A stretch of DNA of 47,692 nucleotides. Origin: an uncultured Granulosicoccaceae bacterium (GTDB lineage: Bacteria > Pseudomonadota > Gammaproteobacteria > Granulosicoccales > Granulosicoccaceae). This document shows, one piece after another, positions 33,797 to 44,098 of the stretch (position 1 is the first letter of the stretch; each line of letters opens with the position of its first letter). The stretch covers positions 1 to 47,692 of the forward strand of contig CALHCI010000120.1 of the NCBI GenBank assembly GCA_937931165.1, given 5' to 3'. A program made the position numbers and the translations under genes. The notes below the pieces were generated by a model. That model ran no database searches and had not been told where the DNA came from. It saw nothing but the letters and a program-made list of their open reading frames with translations.

Positions 33797-34402
33797 ATGG
33801 CAGGCCCGGCAAGCAAACAATGGCGTATTCTCAAGCGTGAAACCGGTTTTGACGGTTTTTTCAAGCTGTATAAGTACTCAATCCAGCACGAGTTATTCAG
33901 TGGCGGCTGGAGCCGCACTATTGAACGCGAAATCCTGCATCGAGGTCATGCTGTCGCTGTTTTACCTTACGATCCCGTGTCAGACACCACACTTCTGATC
34001 GAACAGTTTCGCCCCGGTGCCATGCACGGTGAAGGCAGCCCATGGTTACTCGAGTGTATTGCCGGCATGGTCGAGGAAGACGAATCTGAAGCAGAGGTCG
34101 CACGACGTGAAGCGAAAGAAGAAGCCAATATCGAGATTGCCGATATCCACTACATGACAACCTATTACCCGTCTCCGGGTGGAAGTACCGAAACCATCTC
34201 GGTTTACTGGGCAAATGCCGATTTAAGTGGCGTTGGTGGTGTACACGGCTTACCCACCGAAGGAGAGGACATTCGCTCTTTTGTGGTGCCGTTTGAAGAG
34301 GCGTTATCGATGGTGCAAGACCAACGGATCAACAACTCTCTGGGCATCATTTCGCTGCTGTGGTTTCGGACAATTCGCGAGCAAATTCAAGCAGATTTGT
34401 GA
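33797..34402 (+). CDS. Nudix hydrolase, ADP-ribose pyrophosphatase type
   Basis: A 201-residue Nudix protein resembling NudF/ADP-ribose diphosphatase. It shows IEQFRPGAM, the LLECIAGMVEE block and a Nudix box from G90 to N111 (G-x5-E96-x7-R104-E105-x2-E108-E109). The usual final Gly of the box is Asn111, a small departure at a structural position, while all metal-binding glutamates remain. It starts one base after kdsB and is probably part of that transcript, although the family is usually placed near tolC in enterobacteria. Confidence 0.87.
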   Translation: MAGPASKQWRILKRETGFDGFFKLYKYSIQHELFSGGWSRTIEREILHRGHAVAVLPYDPVSDTTLLIEQFRPGAMHGEGSPWLLECIAGMVEEDESEAEVARREAKEEANIEIADIHYMTTYYPSPGGSTETISVYWANADLSGVGGVHGLPTEGEDIRSFVVPFEEALSMVQDQRINNSLGIISLLWFRTIREQIQADL

Positions 34403-34535
34403 GATTCGTGCAGAATTTCTACTGGTCGAGGGTGCGCTGTTCAAGATACTTATTGTATGACCGCTAGTGTATGTCTAACAATAACGAGAGAAAGCCTGTC
34501 CGTAGTGCTGCACGGAACGGCGGAGTTTTTACTGT

Positions 34536-37454
34536 ATGGCAAACAACGTAGACCTTATGGTGGTGGGTGCCACCGAAGGGCTGTCGGCCGTCGAATTAAC
34601 AGAACGGTTGGTCGCTGAATTCAAGCAGCCCGCAGAGGCGTTTACAGAATTGGTTGCAGCGGCTTGCGGGGGCGGTCCAAAGTACGCGGCGCAATCGAGT
34701 GTCACGCTTGATACTGCAGTTGAGGGACAGGGTAAACTGGAGGACCTCGGCGTAGTTTGTGAGTTATTGGTCGACGGCGAGGTACTATCTAGCTCTGGAT
34801 TTTCAAACCCGGTATCAAGCGCTGCAGCAGGGCCATCTGATACTGATGCAGCCGAAGTTGATGTTTCCGCTGATACTTCCGCCGGGTCTGCGATAGAGGC
34901 AGAAGCGCCTGAGTCAGTCAATGAGTTGGATGAAATCTCGTTTGAAGAATCCAGCGTTGATCTCTCTGCCGAAGACGCAAGCAGCAGCAAAGAAAAATCA
35001 GAAGACACAGCAGCATCTGCGGAAAGCGGTTTGGAGTCAGCTGGTGTCGATTTCGAAGACGAACTGGGTGCGCTCGGTAGTATTGACACTCCAGACAACC
35101 AGTCATCCGTGGAAGAAGCCGGCAAGACCGCTGACGCAGACGGACTTGAAGCAGTTGAGATTGATTTCAACGATGAGCTCACCTCGCTTGACGACTTTCA
35201 ACGTACTGACGAAAAATCCGAACCTGAAGCAACCGAAATTGCTAAAGACGATGCTGAACCGGCAGCGCAAGAGCAGTCAGTCGACGAGCCTGCAGACACC
35301 GAGAGCATCGTTGTAGCTACTGAAGCAGATGATGTCACTGAAGCAGAGCAATCCGTTGCAGCAGAATCGAAAGCTGATGCAGATAAGTCAATTGAAGCGC
35401 CACTTGAGCTCAGTCTCGCTGTTGATGATTCGACACCGCTGACTAAACCGAAAAAGAAAAGCGATGCCACGCCGGATGACGGTGGCTTAACTCTGGTACT
35501 GGACGATGAGCCTGCCGGTAAATCTGCGAGTGCGCCTAAGAAAGCGGCCCCGGTCGAACAGCCGGCAGCGGAAGTCACCGAAGAGAAAGCTGATCCCAAT
35601 GTAGATTCAAGCGCAGATTCAAGCGCAGATTTAAGTGCGGATCTAGAGCCGGATACCGACAGCGAGCTGCGCGACACATCGCGTGAGCCTGTTGAAATCA
35701 CCCCACCAGTCGAAGCCCCTGAAGAAGAGGCGGAGCCTGAAGCTGCACCGGAATCCGAAACCCGTAAAGATGTGGTACCGGGTGATACCGAAGAAGCAGG
35801 TCAGCACGAACCGAATGTTGTAGACGTAGCACAGGCTGAGGATGCAGCTGACTCCACTCGTGAAGGCGAACCTGAGACGACTGAAATTACGGCAGAGGCT
35901 GCGCCAGCTGATGAAGCCGGTAAGGCACCACCCGATGATGCTGGTTTGGAGCCCGAATCTACACCTGAACCTGAACCTGAGCCTGAGAAAGCAGATGACA
36001 TCACGAGTTTCATCGCATCTCTTGCCGGCGATGGTGATAGCAGTTCAACGAAGAGTAACCAGTCTGTTGCCGGTGGCCTGGTCATGCCGGGTCAGGCTGA
36101 GGCAGTTGCTGCACCATCTGATTCCTCGCAGCCCTCAGTTGAAGATGAATTGCAGGCGGCGGTAGAGACGAGTCAGACGAAAGAAGAGGGCGTTTCTGAT
36201 CAGGATGTTGCCAATCTGACCATGCCGGATGCGCTGGCTCCTGAAATTCTCGAGGCCGATGAAGACAACAGTGCAGGTAAAAAGAAACTACTTGCGATGG
36301 CCGTAGCGGGTCTTGGCGTTGTAGGTATTGGTGCAGTAGTGGCCATGCAAACCGGACTGCTCGGTAAAACTGTGGAGCCTGCGACTACGGTCGTTGCTGT
36401 TGCACCTGTGAAGGATAAGAGCGCCGAATTTGACGCGGTGGAAGAAGGTTCACTGAATGCTGCTATCGAACGTGCAGAAGTGTTAAAGAACCCGGACAAA
36501 TATACCACTGAAGAACTCATCGTCTATCTTGCAGAAGATTTGGGTGAAAACGCGAAAAACGAATTAAAGAACTATGTCAGCGGTGGAGCTGATTACAAAC
36601 CCAGTAGTGAAGCCGCTGTGCCGAGGATGGGGGCTGCAATTCCTGCCGATAGTGATTCTGAACTTTGGCTGCGCAACCGCGTAAATCATCCTGCTGATGA
36701 GTTCTTTGATGAATGGTCTAAGCGGGAAGTTGATTTACAGGCCTATCTTGAGCTTCAGGAACGACTGATTGAAGTTGGCGATCTTGAGATAGCACTGGAT
36801 GTCAGTAAGAATACCAAAGACAAGCTGTTTGCTGTCATGAGTCAGCAGCGACTGGCAAGGGCTTATCACGATCTTGGTAAGTCAGGCAAAGCCAGTGAGT
36901 TGTTGGCAAGAGCGGTGCGAGGCACTTATGCCATCAAACTGGAGTCTGAACGTGTGTTGGCCATTGCAGATTATGCGTTGACCGAGCAGGCGCTCGGGTT
37001 GAAGGAAGATGCAGAAGACTCTTTTCTGAAAGCATCTATTCTCTCGCGCAGTTTACACAAACCGCAGAACCGTACTGTCGCATTTAGTGCGATTGCCGAG
37101 TTCTTTCACAAGGCTCAGCGAAAGGATGATATGCGGACGTTTCTCGATCTTGCGATGACGACCGCTTACGAACTTCCTGTGAATACTGCAGCCAGAGATC
37201 TTGCGATCAGACACGTGGCGCTGACGGAGGTACGTCTGGGGTTAACCGATCAGGCAACCGAACACGCCAACCTGATTGTCGATCCGTTCGCTGCGGTTTC
37301 TGCATTACACGGTATTGCACTGGAGCTCGAGCGAACCGGTGATGAAGAGAACGCCCGCCAAACCCTGAACATGGCATACCGCGCAGGTAGCTTGATTAAA
37401 AACAGTGATAAGCGGGAAAAACTTCTGGAAAAAATTCGCCTTGCTGGTAGCTAG
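34536..37454 (+). CDS. Large acidic single-pass membrane protein with TPR-like C-terminus
   Basis: A 972-residue protein of three parts. Residues 4-85 form a small alpha/beta module vaguely similar to an L7/L12-like fold seen at the N-terminus of some bacterial membrane proteins. Residues 90-580 are extremely rich in Glu, Asp, Ala and Ser and surely disordered, with short repeats such as ADSSADSSADLS and PEPEPEPE. A single transmembrane helix (about 585-607) follows a KKK at 582-584, which by the positive-inside rule keeps the acidic part in the cytoplasm. Residues 708-972 are helical, TPR-like repeats, likely periplasmic. It recalls FimV in composition, but the order and topology are inverted. 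Function unknown. Confidence 0.8.
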   Translation: MANNVDLMVVGATEGLSAVELTERLVAEFKQPAEAFTELVAAACGGGPKYAAQSSVTLDTAVEGQGKLEDLGVVCELLVDGEVLSSSGFSNPVSSAAAGPSDTDAAEVDVSADTSAGSAIEAEAPESVNELDEISFEESSVDLSAEDASSSKEKSEDTAASAESGLESAGVDFEDELGALGSIDTPDNQSSVEEAGKTADADGLEAVEIDFNDELTSLDDFQRTDEKSEPEATEIAKDDAEPAAQEQSVDEPADTESIVVATEADDVTEAEQSVAAESKADADKSIEAPLELSLAVDDSTPLTKPKKKSDATPDDGGLTLVLDDEPAGKSASAPKKAAPVEQPAAEVTEEKADPNVDSSADSSADLSADLEPDTDSELRDTSREPVEITPPVEAPEEEAEPEAAPESETRKDVVPGDTEEAGQHEPNVVDVAQAEDAADSTREGEPETTEITAEAAPADEAGKAPPDDAGLEPESTPEPEPEPEKADDITSFIASLAGDGDSSSTKSNQSVAGGLVMPGQAEAVAAPSDSSQPSVEDELQAAVETSQTKEEGVSDQDVANLTMPDALAPEILEADEDNSAGKKKLLAMAVAGLGVVGIGAVVAMQTGLLGKTVEPATTVVAVAPVKDKSAEFDAVEEGSLNAAIERAEVLKNPDKYTTEELIVYLAEDLGENAKNELKNYVSGGADYKPSSEAAVPRMGAAIPADSDSELWLRNRVNHPADEFFDEWSKREVDLQAYLELQERLIEVGDLEIALDVSKNTKDKLFAVMSQQRLARAYHDLGKSGKASELLARAVRGTYAIKLESERVLAIADYALTEQALGLKEDAEDSFLKASILSRSLHKPQNRTVAFSAIAEFFHKAQRKDDMRTFLDLAMTTAYELPVNTAARDLAIRHVALTEVRLGLTDQATEHANLIVDPFAAVSALHGIALELERTGDEENARQTLNMAYRAGSLIKNSDKREKLLEKIRLAGS
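35601..35648 (+). repeat. 12-bp coding tandem repeat, four units
   Basis: Four 12-bp units of the type GCAGATTCAAGC (35601, 35613, 35625, 35637) encode VDSS, ADSS, ADLS and ADLE in the acidic linker of the large membrane protein. Changes in copy number would keep the frame. Confidence 0.8.
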
Positions 37455-37484
37455 CAAGCCTTGTGTGAAATTGGAGAACGGCTA

Positions 37485-38177
37485 ATGGAACGGTCACTAC
37501 AAATAATTGCTTTAAGTGCGCTGGCTGGTGCCTTTCTGAGTGCCTGCTCTGCCACCAGTGATGTGACTGGTGACAGCGGCGCGATTGCAACGCAAACGCC
37601 GGCCACTTCCGGTGTGCCTGACGTGGGCAGTGCTCAGTCTGGTGAAGATACAACGCCCGGTGAAGATACTTCACCTGTTGTAACTGCCACATACGAACCG
37701 GTGGTCGATGATGCGCTGGTCGCGGCTGCTGCGAATATTGGCTGTGCTGCTTCTGCAGAGCGCTTTCGCGATACCATGGTGGCTATGGTAAACGACTCGA
37801 GACTGGAAGCCCGTCAATGCGGGTCACGCAGTTCTCCGGCTGTTGGTCTGGTGAGCTGGAACGATCAGTTGGCCGCTGCAGCGTTAAACCATGCTAATGA
37901 TATGGTTACCTTTAACTTCTTCAGTCATGATGGTTCTGACGGGCTCAGTGTTGCAGACAGAGCTGAAACTACTGGTTATGACTGGCGAGCCATTGGTGAA
38001 AATATTGCCGCTGGTCAGCAGGAAGTAGCCGAAGTGCATCAGGGGTGGCTCGAAAGTGCCGGTCACTGCCGTAACATTATGAACTCGCTGTACACCGAAG
38101 TGGGTGCGGCTTGTGTCACCAGCGACGATACTGATTTCGGTAATTACTGGGTTGTGGTATTTGGCAACTCACGCTAA
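37485..38177 (+). CDS. CAP/SCP-domain lipoprotein
   Basis: A 230-residue lipoprotein (lipobox LSAC, C21) with a Thr/Ser/Gly-rich linker to about residue 85 and a C-terminal CAP (SCP/PR1) domain. The domain shows WNDQLAAAALNHANDM, FFSHDGSDG, IGENIAAGQQ and GHCRNIMNSLYTEVGAACV, the usual CAP histidine and glutamate motifs. Bacterial CAP proteins are secreted and bind lipids or cell wall, with unclear activity. The start is the ATG at 37485 with a GGAGAA site, which gives a clean signal peptide. It follows the acidic membrane protein by 30 bp, so they may be one operon. Confidence 0.9.
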   Translation: MERSLQIIALSALAGAFLSACSATSDVTGDSGAIATQTPATSGVPDVGSAQSGEDTTPGEDTSPVVTATYEPVVDDALVAAAANIGCAASAERFRDTMVAMVNDSRLEARQCGSRSSPAVGLVSWNDQLAAAALNHANDMVTFNFFSHDGSDGLSVADRAETTGYDWRAIGENIAAGQQEVAEVHQGWLESAGHCRNIMNSLYTEVGAACVTSDDTDFGNYWVVVFGNSR

Positions 38178-38226
38178 AAAAATAAGGCGCAAAGCCCGGC
38201 TCAGGTCGGTATAACCGATCCAGTTC

Positions 38227-40113
38227 TCATTGAAGTAACTGCGCTTGTGTTGCGTAGGTAATCGCATCCATACACTGCTTTGCAGACAATAATGTATTGT
38301 CAGGTTCAGTGCTTTCCCGCATCAGATTGCCGGTAATGTCTGTGTGGTTGCCATTGTTGGTAATGATGTGAAAAAGCTCGTGCGCCAGTGCAATACCGGT
38401 ATCTCTTGTTACTGATGATATCCACAGACTGTTCCTCATCCATGGCCGGTTAGCGGTATTACCTTCTCCAAAGGCCTCTGCATCAAAGGGAGTTTGCATG
38501 ATGGTATCTTTGGCAAATACCACTGTTACATTGTCTGTAGGTACCTTGCGCGCAAGCGTCATGGCGTTGCCAGTGGAGAGATCCTGCAGGTAGTCCGGGG
38601 CCTGTACTGACAGCCACTGATCAACCGCAATATTAATATCACATTGACTGAATATTCCACTGGCCTCCTGTAACGCGTCCGTAATATTCGATGAAGCCCA
38701 CTTGTCGCTCAGCACAATAATATCGAGTGGAAGTGTGTGCTGGCCGGTTGTTGGCAATGAAGGTGGTATCGGCTCTTCAGTGGTTTTAAGCGCTGCCGGT
38801 GTTGCTAACGGGTCGCCGATATAGCCGGTAGAAACGTAACGGCTGGTACGGGCTTTCACTGCATAAACTTCAATCTCTTTTCGCAGTTCATCAGTGGTGA
38901 GTGCGGGCATACGATTGAGAATGCGCGCCGCCAGTGCAACCAGTCTGGATACCGCATAGCTCGAGCCGGATACCTGATGTTCAGAACCATCATAATCCAG
39001 TGCGGCAATGCGTTCAGCGGGTAGCATATAGTCCACCGCGATTCGGCCGTAGTTGGTGCGTTCTGCCGGTTTTGCAAAATCATCGGCTGACGTAACCACC
39101 AGCATGTTATCAATGTCGAGTGACGCCGGATAAACACCGCGCTGGTCAATGTCGCGGCCGTTGTTTCCCGCTGAAGCAATAAACAGAATTTCCGGGTGTT
39201 TCTCTGCTGCCTTCTGAAACGCTCCCCAGTCGCTGAAACGATTGCTGCCAAGTGGCATACCGATTATGCGTACGTCGTTGTCTGAGGCATGTTTGATCAG
39301 GTCTGTCATACGGGACATATCCGGACGCGGGTATCGGTAAGGCACAATAGCAACGCCGGGTGCTTCGTTTATAACAATTGATGCGGTGCGCGTACCATGA
39401 CGCTGAACTCTGAACGGAGACTGTGCCGGATGCGCATCAAATGGTTGCTCATCCATGTCCCAGAAATCATAACCAATCAGCTTTCCTGCACTGTTGCGTG
39501 CAAGCGCGTTGGCAATCCCGGGGAGTTGATAATTAACACCTGAATCTACCATGCCAACGCGAATTCTGGGTGGCTGCAGTGGCGTCAGTCGAGGGACTGG
39601 AGGGTTTACCCATTCCGGTAAGCCGTTGGCGGATAGTGTGTTTAGTGACAGTTGTTGGATGTGAGTGGCGCTGTTGTCCTGATCATAGACAAGCTGTTGA
39701 GCAAGTTGCGTCGTACAGTCAGCGCCCAGCATAAGCTGTAGTTCCGGTTTAGTCTTTGCATCAGTCCGGAAGCTGGTGAGTACAGTGCGACGTGGCTGGT
39801 TAGGGGGCGTGATCAGTTGAATGTTCATTGCCTGTACTAGCGGAGAACGAAACAACAATCGTGTGCCCAGGACACGACCGCGAAATTCTATGTCTTCCTG
39901 CTCTACCTGAAGTTCATCACCAAGTAGCTCGGCAATGCCACGAGTGATGGTGGCCTCGAGTTCGTTAGCTGGTGTAATGGCAAAGTCTGCACAGGCCGAC
40001 TCTGCGATAGTCCGCAGTTGCTGGTGAGAAAATGTATTGGCGAATACAGGAAGTGAAATAAATAGCGTTAGCGTGGGTGCGAAGCAGGCAACAAGTCGTC
40101 TATTCAAAATCAC
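38227..40113 (-). CDS. Secreted two-protease protein: subtilisin-like (S8) domain plus HExxH metalloprotease-like domain
   Basis: A 628-residue exported protein with a Sec signal (cleavage near VFA-N, residue 25). A pro-region-like part runs to about 175. The S8 domain has D190 (MVDSGVNY), H239 (RHGTRTAS), the oxyanion Asn in ASAGNNG (317-318) and S385 (GSSYAVS), so all catalytic residues are present, although the usual GTSMAxP motif is diverged. After a Pro/Thr linker (445-458) comes a second domain with HELFH (H578, E579, H582), a downstream H590 and an NLM (597-599), resembling metzincin-like zinc proteases. Its ATG overlaps the acetyltransferase stop by four bases. Target proteins are unknown. 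Confidence 0.85.
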   Translation of the reverse strand: MILNRRLVACFAPTLTLFISLPVFANTFSHQQLRTIAESACADFAITPANELEATITRGIAELLGDELQVEQEDIEFRGRVLGTRLLFRSPLVQAMNIQLITPPNQPRRTVLTSFRTDAKTKPELQLMLGADCTTQLAQQLVYDQDNSATHIQQLSLNTLSANGLPEWVNPPVPRLTPLQPPRIRVGMVDSGVNYQLPGIANALARNSAGKLIGYDFWDMDEQPFDAHPAQSPFRVQRHGTRTASIVINEAPGVAIVPYRYPRPDMSRMTDLIKHASDNDVRIIGMPLGSNRFSDWGAFQKAAEKHPEILFIASAGNNGRDIDQRGVYPASLDIDNMLVVTSADDFAKPAERTNYGRIAVDYMLPAERIAALDYDGSEHQVSGSSYAVSRLVALAARILNRMPALTTDELRKEIEVYAVKARTSRYVSTGYIGDPLATPAALKTTEEPIPPSLPTTGQHTLPLDIIVLSDKWASSNITDALQEASGIFSQCDINIAVDQWLSVQAPDYLQDLSTGNAMTLARKVPTDNVTVVFAKDTIMQTPFDAEAFGEGNTANRPWMRNSLWISSVTRDTGIALAHELFHIITNNGNHTDITGNLMRESTEPDNTLLSAKQCMDAITYATQAQLLQ

Positions 40114-40538
40114 AGGCGTTGCATCCGGACGTGGTCAATGCCGCCTTCGTCAAATACTTCACCATGTCGAGTGAACCCGTGTTTTTCATACAGTCCAACA
40201 GCGGAAGTTTGTGCGTTAAGATAAAGCGATTTGATGGCATGCTGTTCTGCGAGCGATAGCAACGATTGTAGAATACGTGTAGCCAGTCCCTGTTTGCGTG
40301 CTGACTTTAATACCGCAATGCGAGTGATTTTTCCATCCGGTTGCAGTCGCCCGGTGGCGACCGGTTTGCCGTTGGTATAGGCCAGTACATGCCAGCTTGA
40401 AGTTTCAAAGTCATCCCACTCCAGTGACTCCGGAATGCCTTGTTCAGTGATAAAAACTTCCCTGCGGATGTGTTGAATCTCCGCCTTATGCTCAGTGTAG
40501 GAAACCACCTCTAGTAATGCTTCAGCGTTCATCATCAT
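40110..40538 (-). CDS. GNAT-family N-acetyltransferase
   Basis: A 142-residue GNAT acetyltransferase with IRREVFITEQGIPESLEWDD near the N-terminus and the acetyl-CoA motif IAVLKSARKQGLATRILQSL (about 73-92), then GLYEKHGFTRHGEVFDEGG. It resembles ElaA/YjcF-type proteins of unknown substrate. It overlaps roxA by 17 bp upstream and the protease gene by four bases downstream. Three ATG codons in a row open the frame, so the exact start (40538, 40535 or 40532) is uncertain. Confidence 0.88.
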   Translation of the reverse strand: MMMNAEALLEVVSYTEHKAEIQHIRREVFITEQGIPESLEWDDFETSSWHVLAYTNGKPVATGRLQPDGKITRIAVLKSARKQGLATRILQSLLSLAEQHAIKSLYLNAQTSAVGLYEKHGFTRHGEVFDEGGIDHVRMQRL

Positions 40539-41643
40539 TCAGCAATGAGTGGTGGTTGTATAGCTTAAGTATCGCGGCCTTGTCTGTGTTGCCAATACTG
40601 TCAATGCTGACGTGGCGTTGTTTACAGAGTTTTTCAGCAATGGCGGTTGAGACTTCATAGGCTTCCCCGTTTGCAAATAGAACGGCGCTCTCGCTTGTGC
40701 TTTTGTAAGCAAATGTATGTGTGTTGTTGCAGTGCAGGGTAGCGGGCAGGTCTGTCCAGGCTGCCTGCAGGTTGTCCTGAGGCTCGGTGCTTAGTGTTTC
40801 GGTTAAAAACCGGCCAATGGCGTTGTCGAGTTGTTTGTCATTGGCTTTAAGTGACTCTCTGACCATTTCACGCAACCGCTGAAAGTCACCACTGTGTATC
40901 AACCCGGGGGTCTCTGTTTTGGCTCGGCTGCGATCTGTGTAGCGTGTTGGTGTTGCAAAATCTTCCATCAGGTAACTGATGACTGAGGGCAGCATTTCAT
41001 CGACGGATGGTGCCCGGAAACCGATTGACCAGGTCATACAGGGATCTTCAACGGCTATTCCGTGATGTGCAAACTGCGGTGGCAGGTAAAGCATGTCTCC
41101 TGCCTTTAACTGCATCGTCTTATCGGCACTAAAGTCTGCCAATAGTGAAATTGCAGCATTGGCTGATTCTGTTGTGTGATGCCTTGGCGTCGTTTCAATT
41201 TGCCATTCACGTTGCCCCGATGCCTGCAACAGAAAGACGTCATACTGATCAACATGCGCGCCCACAGAACCGCCCACTGGCGCATAGCTGATCATCAGGT
41301 CATCGATACGCCAGTCAGGAACAAAACGGAAAGGCTCGAGATAACGACGGAACTCCGGTAGGAGTTTCTCAACATCACTGACCAGAATAGACCATTGGTT
41401 GCCGGAAACGCCATCATAAAAATCGTCAGCAAACGGTCCGTGTGTCATACGCCACTCAGTGCCGTCCACACGTTCCATGTAGCGCGAGTTGGCTTCAGTA
41501 TCCAACGTCAGGCCGGCAAGTTCGTTTTCATCTAACGGCGAGTCGAAACCCGGAAATGCCTGTTCGATTAACAGCGGCTTCTGTTGCCAGTAGTCTTTTA
41601 AAAATACATCGGTATCTATACCGTCAGGCCAGTGGATCTGCAT
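40522..41643 (-). CDS. roxA: Ribosomal protein uL16 3-hydroxylase (JmjC/cupin oxygenase)
   Basis: A 373-residue Fe(II)/2-oxoglutarate oxygenase of the YcfD/RoxA type, which hydroxylates an arginine of ribosomal protein uL16. The iron-binding HVD is at 130-132 (GAHVDQYDVFLLQASGQREW) and the distal histidine at about H193 (YLPPQFAHHG). The start MQIHWPDGIDTDVFLKDYWQ and the C-terminal winged-helix region match the family in order and length. It lies 13 bp after purB, a common association. Confidence 0.93.
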   Translation of the reverse strand: MQIHWPDGIDTDVFLKDYWQQKPLLIEQAFPGFDSPLDENELAGLTLDTEANSRYMERVDGTEWRMTHGPFADDFYDGVSGNQWSILVSDVEKLLPEFRRYLEPFRFVPDWRIDDLMISYAPVGGSVGAHVDQYDVFLLQASGQREWQIETTPRHHTTESANAAISLLADFSADKTMQLKAGDMLYLPPQFAHHGIAVEDPCMTWSIGFRAPSVDEMLPSVISYLMEDFATPTRYTDRSRAKTETPGLIHSGDFQRLREMVRESLKANDKQLDNAIGRFLTETLSTEPQDNLQAAWTDLPATLHCNNTHTFAYKSTSESAVLFANGEAYEVSTAIAEKLCKQRHVSIDSIGNTDKAAILKLYNHHSLLNDDER

Positions 41644-41656
41644 GAGTCCTTCTACC

Positions 41657-43205
<1,549 letters not shown>

Positions 43206-43217
43206 TGATGGTTCGGC

Positions 43218-43294
43218 AGGCGCGTAGCTCAGTTGGTTAGAGCACCACCTTGACATGGTGGGGGTCGTTGGTTCGAATCCAATCGCGCCTACCA
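43218..43294 (+). tRNA. tRNA-Val (GAC)
   Basis: A complete 77-nt tRNA: acceptor AGGCGCG pairs with CGCGCCT, the D-arm is GCTCAGTTGGTTAGAGC, the anticodon stem CCACC/GGTGG holds the loop TTGACAT (anticodon GAC, valine), and the T-arm GGTTCGAATCC and an encoded CCA close it. Transcribed divergently from purB. Confidence 0.97.
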
Positions 43295-44098
43295 ATTTCC
43301 CTTCTTCCGATTCGCTCACCGCGTTCGGAACTGCCGGGCCAAACCACTTCTACGTTGGCTTTTTCGTCTGGTAGCAAGACCCGTCAAGCAGCAAGAAAAG
43401 CGGGTAGTGGCAAGAAAATACTCCTCTGTCTCCTGTCCACTGAAAAGCAAGGTGCTGGACTGATAAGGCATCGCTACGCAAGTATAGAAACCGCCACCCT
43501 GCCTTTCTGCTTACCCTGTCTTCCTGCTTACCCTGTCTTCCTGCTTACCCTGCCTTCCTGCTTAAAGCGATGTTCATCGCTGCATCAGACTGGTTTCGTC
43601 TTTCCAGGAGGATCGATACGAATTTATTATCATTCTACGGGAACTTGTATCCCTCTGATTGGTGATGTAAGTCGCATTATCTCAGCGTTAGTACCCGACT
43701 CCATCATGGCAGCGTGGTTCGTACGCGTTGCGTTCCTTTGCAGGTGCATGATTACCGCCATTTTCCGAACAGAGAAAAGGAAAAAAACGGTATTAACGTG
43801 TGGTGCCTCTTCACGTAAAGTTCACCAACGAGCAAGCGATCTTCTTCTGCAGGTTCACACTCTGTCTCCGTGCGTGATACGTGCGTACCAAATCACTTGA
43901 GGGCAGCACCTGCGAACAGTGGTTATCGGTAATTAAAGCGAAAGCAATCACCGGTATTAGCAGGTAAGTATGCCAAATCTATAAGGTTTGTTGAAACTGA
44001 AATTTGTTCTAGAGCGCTGCTGATTCTGTTTGAAATTAGTTAACGTCAACTGATTCGGCGAGTCTCGATCCATTGATAGCTACAAAAGAGATTTAGTA
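43295..44098. other. Gene-poor region downstream of tRNA-Val
   Basis: About 800 bp with no gene I can support. A frame of 216 codons starts inside the tRNA but has no protein-like composition. Contents visible: a short inverted repeat TTCCGA/TCGGAA near 43308-43335 after the tRNA, a four-unit 17-bp tandem repeat (43497-43564), and otherwise unremarkable sequence. I looked for a duplicated tRNA 3' end or integrase remnant and saw neither. Confidence 0.6.
43497..43564 (+). repeat. 17-bp tandem repeat, four units
   Basis: Units CCCTGTCTTCCTGCTTA at 43514 and 43531 are identical; units at 43497 and 43548 differ by one or two bases. They are directly adjacent without spacers. The 17-bp period is not a multiple of three, so it is not a coding repeat. 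Confidence 0.92.

Noticed and set aside
34471..34551. A 26-codon leader-like frame just before the acidic membrane protein
   Set aside because: It overlaps the start of the larger gene and has no ribosome site or amino-acid run typical of attenuator peptides; it was judged to be chance.
34529..35182. A Ser-rich 217-codon minus-strand frame
   Set aside because: Its Ser/Ala-rich composition is the antisense image of the acidic codons of the large membrane protein.
43250..43900. A 216-codon plus-strand frame starting inside tRNA-Val
   Set aside because: It begins within the tRNA, has no ribosome site, crosses a 17-bp repeat that is not in frame with itself and has a composition unlike the surrounding proteins.
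43218..44098. A genomic island inserted at tRNA-Val
   Set aside because: No integrase gene and no second copy of the tRNA 3' end were seen in the window, so there is no positive evidence.
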